This document shows, piece by piece, positions 9,386 through 16,790 of a stretch of 16,790 bases of DNA. Source of the stretch: Saccoglossus kowalevskii (taxonomy: Eukaryota; Hemichordata; Enteropneusta; Harrimaniidae); assembly GCF_000003605.2 (NCBI RefSeq), contig NW_003111488.1:2650-19439 (forward strand). Reading direction: 5' to 3'. Position 1 is the first letter of the stretch. Every line of letters starts with the position of its first letter. The notes beneath the pieces are model-generated. The model made no database searches, was not told the origin of the DNA, and saw only the letters and a list, made by a program, of their open reading frames with translations. Position numbers and translations under genes: made by a program.

Positions 9386-9792
9386 ATCTATATGTGATAA
9401 TAAAATGTTAAAGTAAGTGCTTCTATGTCAAACCTATTTCAATAGTTTTATTCCTGACATAGGAACACTTTTTATTTTCACAATAGTCATGTTAAAATTA
9501 ACAACTTATTTTTAGCAGAACATTCTGTAGACATACGAACATTTATATTATTATTAAGACTCAGATAAAGGTTAGGCATCGCTGGTTATCAAAATTAGAA
9601 ATTATAACTGCTCTTTATCATTGTATACAAGTATTATTGCTGATGCACGAACTCGTGTGAGCTAATATTCTATGTTATCTGTAGCTACAAATCCGACCAA
9701 GCCATAATAATTAGCATGTATTTGTTGTTAGCATTTATCCTGTAATTGATTGAATTGCCCAACTATCATAAACCAATCCGACATCATCTTCG

Positions 9793-10000
9793 CTAGCCAA
9801 GGTTTAAGTTTATTCGGCCAAGCCTCAAAACAGACCTCCGGCTGATCTGCACTGGCTGGAAGATGAATTCTGATTGGCTAAAAAAACAAAAAAACTTGTG
9901 GCGTTGAATGTACGTTCATTGTCAGTATTGTTATGCAAATTCAAACTAGCTAATCATTTACAACCTTCCGAGCCAGTGCAGATTAGCCCCAGACCTTGGC
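9793..10000. mobile_element. Imperfect inverted-repeat element between two divergent gene starts
   Basis: GCTGATCTGCACTGGCTGGA (9841-9860) and TCCGAGCCAGTGCAGATTAGC (9967-9987) are inverted copies with an exact 11-base core. Outside them, GCCAAGGTTT (9796-9805) faces AGACCTTGGC (9991-10000). The left side has about 35 extra bases. It could be a decayed MITE. It lies about 120 bp upstream of the helicase-like start codon and could affect its promoter. Confidence 0.5.
9871..9879 (-). promoter_or_regulatory. CCAAT box (NF-Y-like)
   Basis: The minus strand reads AGCCAATCA, matching the NF-Y consensus, about 240 bp upstream of the helicase-like ATG and about 490 bp upstream of the tetraspanin ATG. 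It lies inside the inverted-repeat element, so it may be carried by that element. Confidence 0.35.
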
Positions 10001-10110
10001 AGAACGACATCAAATATGCGTATTCTAACAGCGCCCCCAGTAGTCAGATGCGGCTAATCATTGTCTAATCAGTTTGCGTGTTACAAATCTCTTTGGCGTT
10101 TCATTTTAAA

Positions 10111-10122
10111 CAAAATGGCGGC
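10111..10122 (+). promoter_or_regulatory. TISU-like start-codon element
   Basis: CAAAATGGCGGC matches 11 of 12 positions of the TISU consensus (SAASATGGCGGC). In animals this element acts as a YY1-bound promoter element and directs efficient initiation on mRNAs with very short leaders. It supports the ATG at 10115 rather than the upstream non-ATG opening of the same frame. Confidence 0.6.
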
Positions 10123-10279
10123 GCCCATGAATCGTGATATTTGTGATGATAAAATTGCGAAAGTTTTCGGTGTTGATGCCCTCAAGCCGCATCAGGTACA
10201 GGCAATCAATGCAGTTTTGTGTGGGAAGGATGGCTTATTAGCGACAAAAACAGGAAGTGGAATTTTGTTTTATAATTTG
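10115..10279 (+). CDS. First exon of a RecQ/DExH-helicase-like protein, P-loop defective, 5' fragment
   Basis: The frame starts MAAPMNRDICDDKIAKVFGV. It continues ALKPHQVQAINAVLCGKDGL, the RecQ-type pattern in which a Q-containing stretch precedes motif I. LLATKTGSG should then begin the ATP-binding P-loop, but the expected Lys-Ser (GSGKS) is missing and ILFYNL follows directly. Loss of two codons in frame would explain it. A plausible donor, TTG|GTACGT, lies at 10280; without splicing the frame stops at 10292-10294. RecQ-like helicases unwind DNA with ATP. No later exon with helicase motifs was found before the retrotransposon or after it. It is either a gene continuing beyond the window with a large intron, or a truncated pseudogene. 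Confidence 0.55.
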
Positions 10280-10290
10280 GTACGTCCAAC

Positions 10291-10327
10291 CTGATTGGGC
10301 GCCTTGTTTCGAGGCGCACCCAATCAG
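10291..10327. repeat. Hairpin just after the helicase-like exon
   Basis: CTGATTGGGCGCC and GGCGCACCCAATCAG are inverted copies, with one or two bulged bases and a nine-base spacer. It lies 11 bases past the presumed splice donor and may be a remnant of a small palindromic insertion. Confidence 0.6.
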
Positions 10328-10846
10328 ATCTCACTGCTTAAGACACGCAATTAGCCTATGCGATCCCGCACGGTATCGCGTAGAGGTCGAAGACACGGGA
10401 CCGTGCGATTCGGACGATGATCCGACATCAAGGTAGATAGTTTGTGAACAAAAAAGGTCATGATCACTTTTTAACATGCCAGTGCAACTTTGAATCAATG
10501 TAATGACCCAATATTGAAAATTGTGTGAATATTCAAATGGTAATCCGACAATGAAACAACGCTCGTACATCAACGTGGACGTTTATATGTAGTTATTATT
10601 TAGTCACTATTCGGTTATTTTGGTCTTTATTTTCTTAATATGCCATGCGGTTATTTGGATATGTTATAATTCTGTTACTATTCAGTTGTTTGATTATTGA
10701 TTGTCTTGACATTTGATTTGTTTCATCAGATTTGGATGTCTCAACATTTGACTTTCTTGACATAAGTTAACTCCATCATTTGCTGATCTATAGTCTTACC
10801 CAGAAATCATAGCATAAAATGCACGGCGACTGCTATTATTTGTAAA
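10328..10846. other. Intergenic or intronic stretch without a gene
   Basis: I see only an 8-bp inverted repeat, CGCACGGT (10367-10374) with ACCGTGCG (10400-10407), in a locally CpG-rich patch. The minus-strand frame at 10331-10573 lacks protein features. Confidence 0.5.
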
Positions 10847-10880
10847 ATCACAGTCCCTCTATAGATGGAGGGACTGTGAT
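10847..10880. repeat. Perfect 13-bp hairpin upstream of the retrotransposon
   Basis: ATCACAGTCCCTC (10847-10859) and GAGGGACTGTGAT (10868-10880) pair without mismatch around an eight-base loop. No T-run or coding context suggests a terminator. It could be two abutting terminal repeats of a collapsed MITE. Confidence 0.7.
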
Positions 10881-10955
10881 AAATGATAAGCCATTGGACA
10901 AGTACTGTTTGTAACAAGTAACCTGTAGAATACTGTGTGGGCAATATTTTTATAT

Positions 10956-11107
10956 TGTATGTTTAATACTGTGTGTTAAAGGACTTTAGTGGCCTTTCTG
11001 TGACAGCGCCCTAATTGTCCTAAGTTGTCTTACATGTTATAGCGCCCTCACAGCCCTATGTGACAGGTTGACATATCTTTCGTTTATTAACGTATGCATG
11101 TCGTCTG
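10956..11107 (+). repeat. Split direct repeat A1 (left end of the Ngaro-like element)
   Basis: 152 bases, matching A2 at 14952-15103 with two substitutions (98.7%). It begins TGTATGTTTAATACTG and ends at GTCGTCTG, about 58 bases before the gag ATG, so it probably carries the promoter and RNA start. No TATA box is evident. Confidence 0.93.
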
Positions 11108-11164
11108 TGCATGCGTTTTTCAGGCTGTACTTTTGATACTTTTCTTGAGACAAATATCTCCGTA

Positions 11165-12275
11165 ATGGCTTATAATCTTCGACCCAGGGAAGGTCTGCCA
11201 CCACATGAATGTCCTGACTGCTCGACAGATGACAGTCCAAGTACAGGGAATCTCATATTGCAAGGAAGTTTGGTGAGTGAACTTGAAACCCCAAAACAAC
11301 ATGGCAGACTTCATGAGCGGGAACCTTTGATGACCCCTATTTCAACGTGTTCTCTTAAACAACCGCCAGAAACAGAGGCAAGATTATCACAAATAGAAAC
11401 ATGACTTGACAAGCTCACAGCTCTATTAGAACAAAGCCTGCATGTTCAAAAACAAACACCAGAGATACAAGTTAGTGGTGTACAGTCAAATATTCATAAT
11501 ACATGCCATACAGAATGACGAGAGCTGGTAAACCATCATCCATGTCACCCAAGCCGCTCCATTCATCCCTACAAGATCAATCGAGGGGGTTGCATGCTGC
11601 TGCTGCTAGCTATGACAACATATCTGCAGCTACCAAAAAGAAAGTCCTTGCCGGTGAGTACATTGATCTAGCAACTTTACAATACCCCAGCCATTCATCC
11701 TATGGTGAACATGATGATGCCATTGAGGCAGTATTGAAAGGATCAGAGTTAACATTCCAGCAAAATGCAAGAAGGTGCACATCAATTCTTTCACACAGTG
11801 GCTGGCTGCCTTTGGAGTGTATGAAAGTATTTTATATAGTCAACATCTACAACTTTGTACAGCCCTACTTATATATTGCCGCACTATCCAGAATTGTGAT
11901 GTTAAATTCCAAGGGCACAGTGTGTATAGATATGACATAAAGTTCCGTCGCAAGCTAGCAGAAACCAGGGATTTCAGCTATGACAAATTAGACCATGAGC
12001 TTTACATAACAACGTTTACAGATCCAAGTGCTGCCAAGTCTCTTCCTACATGCCATAGATGTAAACAACAAGACCATCGAGCGAAAGATTGTCCCTTTCT
12101 TGCGAAGATACCCACCTCACCGGAGACACAAGAGGAGGGCAAGAAGAAAAGCCAGGTGTGTCTCCTATACAATGTCAATGAATGCAAATCTCCAAACTGC
12201 AAAAGAGAGCATGTGTGTAAGCGCTGTGGCGGAAGCGAACCCATCATTAGATGCAAACCTTGCATGCAGTCTTAA
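11165..12275 (+). pseudogene. gag: Gag-like ORF of the Ngaro-like element, disrupted
   Basis: Nucleocapsid-like protein of the DIRS superfamily. It begins MAYNLRPREGLPP in frame 2. A TGA at 11402-11404 interrupts a coiled-coil-like stretch (ARLSQIET, then LDKLTALLEQS). Homology moves to frame 1 by about 11503 (KKKVLAGEYIDLATL) and to frame 3 at about 11770-11777 (INSFTQWLAAFGVY, the gag core). The C-terminal part has a CCHC zinc knuckle (CHRCKQQDHRAKDC, C-x2-C-x4-H-x4-C). A second Cys-rich motif, ending HVCKRCGG, is typical of DIRS/Ngaro gag. It stops at TAA 12273-12275. The TGA could come from CGA by CpG decay. Overlaps the RT frame. Confidence 0.82.
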
Positions 12276-13806
12276 CTATGCCTCATGGACAAAATTACTT
12301 GACGACCACCCTGACAAAAAACTGATTGAAAAACTCCTCACCTGGATCAAGGAGGGGGTGCCTATTGGCTATCAAGGTCAAAGGCCGCAAACCCCCCTTC
12401 TTTCCAAAAACTGGAACAGTGCCTTAAATGCAAAAGCAGCAATTACCAAGAAACACCTGGATGAAGTGGCCAAGGGTTACAAAGCTGGTCCCATGCCCGA
12501 GCCTCCCTCATCATCATTTGTATCATCCCCGCTTGGAGCACGACCTAAAAAGAACAGTGGAAAGTATCGCATCATCCATGACCTCTCATGGCCACCAGGG
12601 CAGTCTATAAATGATGGTATTTGCAAAGAACAATACACATATACTTATACATCAACTGCAACTGTAATAGAACACATTCTTCGATCTGGCAAGGGGTCCC
12701 TGCTTGCAAAGGTAGACCTTGAAGATGGCTTTTATCAGATCCCAGTCCGACCAGCAGACTGGGAGCTTCTCGGGTGTTCTTGGGAACTTGACATTGATAG
12801 ATCAGGACAGTCAAAGACATATTACTTTTACAGCAAAGTGTTGCCATTTGGCTTGCGTAGTAGTCCGTCTCTGTTCAACACATTTGCAGATGCTATGCAG
12901 TATATCATGCGTAAACATTTTGCTGTTACGAATGTGGAACACTACCTAGACGACTACATTACTGTCGGTTAGGCACACAGTATGCAGTGTGATGAAAATC
13001 TTAAGGGCATGCTCGACTGTTGTTCAGAGCTTGGGTTTCCAATAAACCCAAACAAAGTGTGCACTCCAACCACCTGCATTGAATTCCTTGGGATAATTTT
13101 AGACACAGAAGCAATGGATGCACGCATATCGGGTGACAGACTACAAGAAATAATAACAGAACTTGACCAATGGCATGCCCGCAGACACGCAACTAAACGT
13201 CAAATTCTCTCTCTAATTGGGAAACTCAGTTTTGTCACAAAGGTGTGCCATGTGGGACGTACATTCCTAAGACGAATGATCGATACAGCTAGTAAATTGA
13301 AAAATCTTCATCATAAAACAAAACTCACACAAAGTTTTCAGCTAGACGTACAGTGGTGGAAATCATACCTACCAACGTGGAATGGGGTCAGCATGTTTTA
13401 TGATTTACACTGGACATCAAGCATTGACCTTGAGCTATACACAGATGCATCAGACATTGGATATGGAGCAGTGCTTGGCACACTTCAAGGAAAATTTAGG
13501 GATGAAGTAGACAATTACAACCCCCAAAAATACTCCATTAACTGGCGAGAACTTTATGCCATAGCACGCACTGCTGATGCATGGGGTAACAATTTCAAAA
13601 CACTGCGAATTCTTTTCCACTGTGACAATACCTCTGTGGTTTACATGATCAACAAACGAATATCACGCAATGTACAATGCGCCGCACTATTACGTCAAAT
13701 TTTCTTCACATGTGCAAAATTTAATTTTGAACTAAAGGCAGTCCATGTGATGGGAAAAAATAATTGTGCAGCTGATGCACTGTCTCGTATTTTTATCGAT
13801 ATGTAA
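12028..13806 (+). pseudogene. Reverse transcriptase - RNase H ORF of the Ngaro-like element, one in-frame TAG
   Basis: The frame is open from 11941, but family-like sequence starts near 12268 (NYASWTKLLDDHPD), so the true start or a frameshift from gag lies in the overlap. RT motifs are HDLSWPPGQSIND, KVDLEDGFYQIPV (catalytic Asp codon at 12715), LPFGLRSSP and YLDD (12943-12954). A TAG at 12970-12972 breaks the frame five codons after YLDD, and the same frame continues at once with conserved sequence (ELGFPINPNK, then EFLGI). RNase H follows with its acidic residues in LYTDASDIGYGA, NWRELYAI, FHCDNTSVV and NNCAADALSR. The polypeptide would copy element RNA and remove it from the hybrid. Apart from the TAG the domains look intact. 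Confidence 0.9.
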
Positions 13807-13811
13807 ATTAA

Positions 13812-14662
13812 CTAATATCTAGCTTTATTTTCCTGACAGGTAACTCTGGCCACTGGTGGATCCGTGCCTGTCACCTGATAGGCACAGCATACTTGTATAA
13901 CACAAAAAACACCTACAGTTCAGGCCAACAAGCTTACTTCAATTTTTGTGAACGGATTAGTGAGAGAACTTTACCAGCAGATGACCCACTGTTAGACAGA
14001 CCACGTATTCAATTAGCCTTAAGAGCTATTCACAGAGTTAAAGGCACCTCAAGACAGAAACTAGCCATTACATTTGACATTTTAGAATTATTATTTAAAA
14101 CTCATAATTGTAACAATCGAACTGATATTGTCGTCTGGGCAATCATGGTCACAGCTTTTTTTGGTCTATTTCGTTTGGGGGAACTGGTAGTCAATGCCAC
14201 CCATTTTAACCCTTCTGTGCACATTTCTATCCAAGATGTGACTTTTCACACTCAGCCAGATTCCTGCGGCACAGTTATCATTCATCTCATTCATTAGGTT
14301 GTTCCACACATCCTATCTATGCAGTTCATGTACTTTCTTACTTTCATAAGCTACGTATTAGTGAAGGGGCATATCCTACTTCACCACTGTTTACTTTGTC
14401 TCAGTCAGAACCCATCACACGCGGGTTTTTCATTACTCATTTGAAGTCCAAACTTAAGGACATTGGACATGACCCAAACAATTACAGTGGGCATAGTTTC
14501 CGTAGTGGAGGGGCTACTACTGCAGCCGCTTCAGATATTACAGATTGGGAAATTAAGCTTATGGGACGTTGGTCCAGCGACTGCTACAAGCGATACATAA
14601 GGGCACCACAGAAATATCTTTCGACACTAGCAAGGCGAATGGTTGCTATGCATAAACAATGA
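13812..14662 (+). pseudogene. Tyrosine recombinase (integrase) of the Ngaro-like element, frameshifted
   Basis: Frame 3 is open from 13812 to the stop at 14295-14297. It contains an N-terminal core-binding-like region (YSSGQQAYFNFCERI) and the box I arginine in FFGLFRLGELV (CGT at 14172). Homology then continues in frame 2 from about 14280 (HVLSYFHKLRISEG onwards) to TGA at 14660-14662. It holds box II H-x-x-R in GHSFRSGG (14492-14503), the GRWSS tryptophan and YKRYIRAP with the presumed nucleophile tyrosine. All catalytic landmarks except a clear beta-strand lysine are visible. The sequence around the shift (14260-14290) is short relative to the family, so a small deletion may have occurred. 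No ATG marks the start; it may be expressed by reinitiation, frameshift or splicing (CTGACAG|G at 13839). Confidence 0.85.
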
Positions 14663-14852
14663 CCTTGTAGTTTATGTCTATTCTACTCAATGTAACTTTT
14701 CAACTTTTTCAGAATTTTGTTTTTACAATTTGCTGTTATTGTATTAAGAGTTTTATACTGTTCAACATACATTTCCTGGCTTATCATGCTTCTTGTATCT
14801 TAGATTGGCATGCCAGCAGCTGTTACTGCTTTTAATTCACCTCAATTTTGGA
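14663..14852 (+). other. 3' non-coding part of the Ngaro-like element
   Basis: T-rich stretch between the recombinase stop and repeat B1. No features beyond its position. Confidence 0.6.
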
Positions 14853-14947
14853 TGTCTTTTCTCAGCCCATATGTTTCTGATTAAAGGGACTGAGCTGCCC
14901 ATTATGCCCAACAGTACTGTGTATGTGTCTTGTGTTTTGGTAAGCCA
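14853..14947 (+). repeat. Split direct repeat B1
   Basis: 95 bases identical to B2. It starts TGTCTTTTCTCAGCCC and ends GGTAAGCCA. Four bases (CTAA) separate it from A2. The B1-A2 junction represents the sequence expected where the ends of a circular intermediate join. Confidence 0.93.
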
Positions 14948-14951
14948 CTAA

Positions 14952-15103
14952 TGTATGTTTAATACTGTGTGTTAAAGGACTTTAGTGGCCTTTCTGTGAC
15001 AGCGCCCTTATTGTCCTAAGTTGTCTTACATGTTATAGCGCCCTCACAGCCCTAGGTGACAGGTTGACATATCTTTCGTTTATTAACGTATGCATGTCGT
15101 CTG
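14952..15103 (+). repeat. Split direct repeat A2
   Basis: Copy of A1 with two substitutions in 152 bases. Followed by 97 bases of unique spacer (15104-15200) before B2. Confidence 0.93.
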
Positions 15104-15200
15104 GATCACTTACTAATGACAATACACTTTAGTTGTATAAATATCTGTCGGGCACCTCTTTCCATTTATTGCTTTGTAGTTTTACCATTTTTCATATGGG

Positions 15201-15295
15201 TGTCTTTTCTCAGCCCATATGTTTCTGATTAAAGGGACTGAGCTGCCCATTATGCCCAACAGTACTGTGTATGTGTCTTGTGTTTTGGTAAGCCA
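15201..15295 (+). repeat. Split direct repeat B2 (right end of the Ngaro-like element)
   Basis: Identical to B1 over 95 bases. After GTAAGCCA the sequence diverges within a few bases into flanking DNA, which marks the right border near 15295. Confidence 0.92.
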
Positions 15296-15628
15296 ATAAT
15301 ATTTATATTGATTTTTGTTGCATTTGCAGCAAATAGTTACCAAACAATCTATAGGATTGGGTATACCTCTCAGCTAGCTTCACATGCATAGTTCAAGCCT
15401 GCCTAACTGGTGCTTACTTTACCAGGATTTAGTTACAGTATCTAGACGGTCTGTGGTTACAATGAATAACTTCAAGTCAAAAGTCAAATAGAATACACTG
15501 GTGTTTTGAGTGTGTAGTGTATATAGAGAGGTAGGAGTGGGCGTCATATAATTTGTTCATCTCCAACTCTCATGAAGTCTCATAGAATTTCACTTAATTT
15601 ATTTTTGCTGAAAAGTTTTCAAGCATTA

Positions 15629-15749
15629 CGTGTGGATCTAATTTTCACTGTGCTGTGTTAAGTCTCAATAGAGTATAAGGCAAATGGCATTTTCATTGAA
15701 ATTTATTTTAGCGGAAAAATGTTTTCAGTGAAAATGAAGTATTCCACAT
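15629..15749. mobile_element. Decayed inverted-repeat element
   Basis: GTGTGGATCTAATTTTCACTG (15630-15650) faces an imperfect inverted copy containing CAGTGAAAAT (15726-15735) and ATTCCACAT. About 75 bases lie between. A direct near-repeat (AATTTATTTT..GAAAA..GTTTTCA) at about 15598 and 15700 suggests further local duplication. MITE-like, but old. Confidence 0.4.
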
Positions 15750-15807
15750 TATTACATGTGTACTGCAGTTTATTTTGATACGCCCCTGAAATCAAAATTG
15801 GTATTTC

Positions 15808-15833
15808 CAGACCCCATATGCAAATGAGGTCTG
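15808..15833. repeat. Hairpin around an octamer motif
   Basis: CAGACCCCAT and ATGAGGTCTG pair at nine of ten positions around a six-base loop. The POU/Oct octamer ATGCAAAT (15818-15825) straddles the loop and right arm. Confidence 0.45.
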
Positions 15834-16048
15834 AGAGCTAACAAAGTAGTCCGCTCAGGAGTAGCGTTTTACGAAACATACCAGAAGTACGATATGTTAT
15901 TCTTGGTGTACATGAATATACTTGCCGAGTGAAGTGAAATGAAATGAAATGAACAAGAGTAATGGTACTTTTAGGCAGTCACTTATTTTGACTAAAACTA
16001 TTTTGCAAATGCATCTCCAAATGGCCAAATGTATCTCCTATATCAGAC

Positions 16049-16632
16049 ATAGTTCATTCTACTCAGCTTGAGTGTGGGCACAAAGTTACTATTGGAATTT
16101 TTGATATCTTTATTTCAATAATGAGAAATTTGACCCCAAAGTTAGGGTAACTGTTCACTAGGAATGGCATTTTAACTCTTCTGTGATTTGGTTCAAACTT
16201 GGCAAGCAAGTCACACCTTCACTCTAGTTAGATTGTAAAATCTGAAAACAAATTCTGGCCCAGCCTTCGCGCCAAATGTATCACACCCTACATTTCTATG
16301 AATAAAAAGCACGGACGTAGCTCATTCTGCTCAGCTTGAGTGTGGGCAAACAAAATTACTGTTTTTTATGTCTATTTTCATTACCGAGAAAATTGACCCC
16401 AAAGTTTTTACCAGCAACTGCTTTTAATTCCTCTGATTTTTGGCGATTCGCTCCGCTAGGATTGCCCTTATAATCACTTTTGTCGTTTTGTGTGTGTGTG
16501 ATTTTCAGTGTTTTCACGTATGATTTCTTCTGTGATTTTTTTGGCTTGGCCGATTTTTTTCAAACTTGGCAGGTAGGTCACACCTTCACCCTAGTTAGTA
16601 GAAAAAATCTGAAAAAAAGTTTTTGGCCCACC
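16049..16632 (+). repeat. Duplicated non-coding module, two diverged copies
   Basis: Copy 1 (about 16049-16262) and copy 2 (about 16317-16632) share ordered blocks: CTCAGCTTGAGTGTGGGCA, TTGACCCCAAAGTT, CTTCTGTGATTT, TTCAAACTTGGCA, GTCACACCTTCAC and CTAGTTAG, then AATCTGAAAA and GGCCCA. Copy 2 has about 100 extra bases in its middle. Old, dispersed-repeat-like sequence with no coding potential recognised. Confidence 0.75.
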
Positions 16633-16790
16633 ATTGCCATAGTAACTGTAATGTCCTTTATCATTATTTATGCATGACCTTTGACATCACACGATATGTT
16701 ACTATAGTGATGACTCTGTAGCATTATGGGATACCTGAACGGCATGGCCGCCATCAGTTGTCAATAAATATACGTCTATCCAAAACGGAG

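Larger units (their letters stand above)
10956..15295 (+). mobile_element. Ngaro-like (DIRS superfamily) tyrosine-recombinase retrotransposon, nearly full length
   Basis: The order is A1 (10956-11107), gag, RT/RNase H, tyrosine recombinase, B1 (14853-14947), A2 (14952-15103), B2 (15201-15295). These split direct repeats are the hallmark of Ngaro-type elements, as opposed to the inverted termini of DIRS1. Such elements copy RNA into a DNA circle and integrate it with a tyrosine recombinase instead of a DDE integrase, generally without target duplication. The element is about 4.3 kb. Coding parts carry two in-frame stops and at least three frame changes, so this copy cannot make all proteins as it stands. 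Confidence 0.9.
15296..16048. other. Non-coding flank with degenerate repeats
   Basis: No gene seen. It contains a decayed inverted-repeat element (15629-15749), a small hairpin (15808-15833) and a short GAAAT microsatellite (15931-15953). Confidence 0.5.

Noticed and set aside
11037-11314. Minus-strand frames opposite gag (11037-11240, 11120-11314), and those opposite RT
   Set aside because: Shadow frames of the + strand element, with no protein features of their own.
16735-16760. GCCGCCAT near the right edge as a second TISU/YY1 start on the minus strand
   Set aside because: The bases before ATGGCGGC do not fit the TISU consensus and the frame ends after about 28 codons without a donor.
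1-16790. tRNA, rRNA genes and CRISPR arrays
   Set aside because: None seen by eye. CRISPR is not expected in a eukaryotic chromosome, and no cloverleaf with A/B-box pairs was recognised, though a tRNAscan run was not possible.

Overview
The window starts at a chromosome end. The first 29 bases are the C-strand of a TTAGGG-type telomere (CCCTAA), so the + strand runs from telomere towards centromere. Spliceosomal introns with GT..AG borders, a tetraspanin gene of animal type, a possible TISU start-codon element and a DIRS-superfamily (Ngaro-like) tyrosine-recombinase retrotransposon point to a metazoan. The AT-rich background and the type of repeats would suit an aquatic invertebrate, but nothing here fixes the phylum.

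Layout. 1-29: telomere. 30-2000: C/T-rich subtelomere with no convincing gene. It holds a candidate type I hammerhead ribozyme (about 104-145). It also holds a short tandem array whose units end in telomeric CTAACCCT (1059-1375), with a 5'-truncated third copy (1897-1965). 2597-2807: a promoter-like cluster (CRE-like site, E-box, TATA box) and a 38-codon reading frame of uncertain meaning. 2928-9385, minus strand: a complete seven-exon tetraspanin gene, reassembled by reading splice sites. All six introns are phase 0 and the product is 325 residues. It was not visible as one open frame: only parts of exons 2, 3 and 7 lie in longer ORFs. Intron 1 contains a small inverted-repeat element (7595-7736).

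9793-10000: a second imperfect inverted-repeat element between two divergent gene starts. 10115-10279, plus strand: the first exon of a RecQ/DExH-helicase-like protein, with a near-TISU start, whose P-loop lacks the Lys-Ser pair; no further exon is found. 10291-10955: only hairpins. 10956-15295: a nearly full-length Ngaro-type element with split direct repeats (A1 - gag - RT/RNase H - tyrosine recombinase - B1 - A2 - B2). The repeats are 98.7% (A) and 100% (B) identical, but the coding parts carry two in-frame stops and at least three frame changes, so the copy looks defective. 15296-16790: non-coding, degenerate repeats, including a duplicated module of 200-300 bp.

The least expected feature is at the telomeric edge. 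A hammerhead core and sequences repeatedly joined at their 3' side to CCCTAA repeats, both on the + strand, are the arrangement expected of retroelements that prime on telomere ends, such as endonuclease-deficient Penelope-like elements. No reverse transcriptase of that kind is in the window, so this is an inference from signatures.
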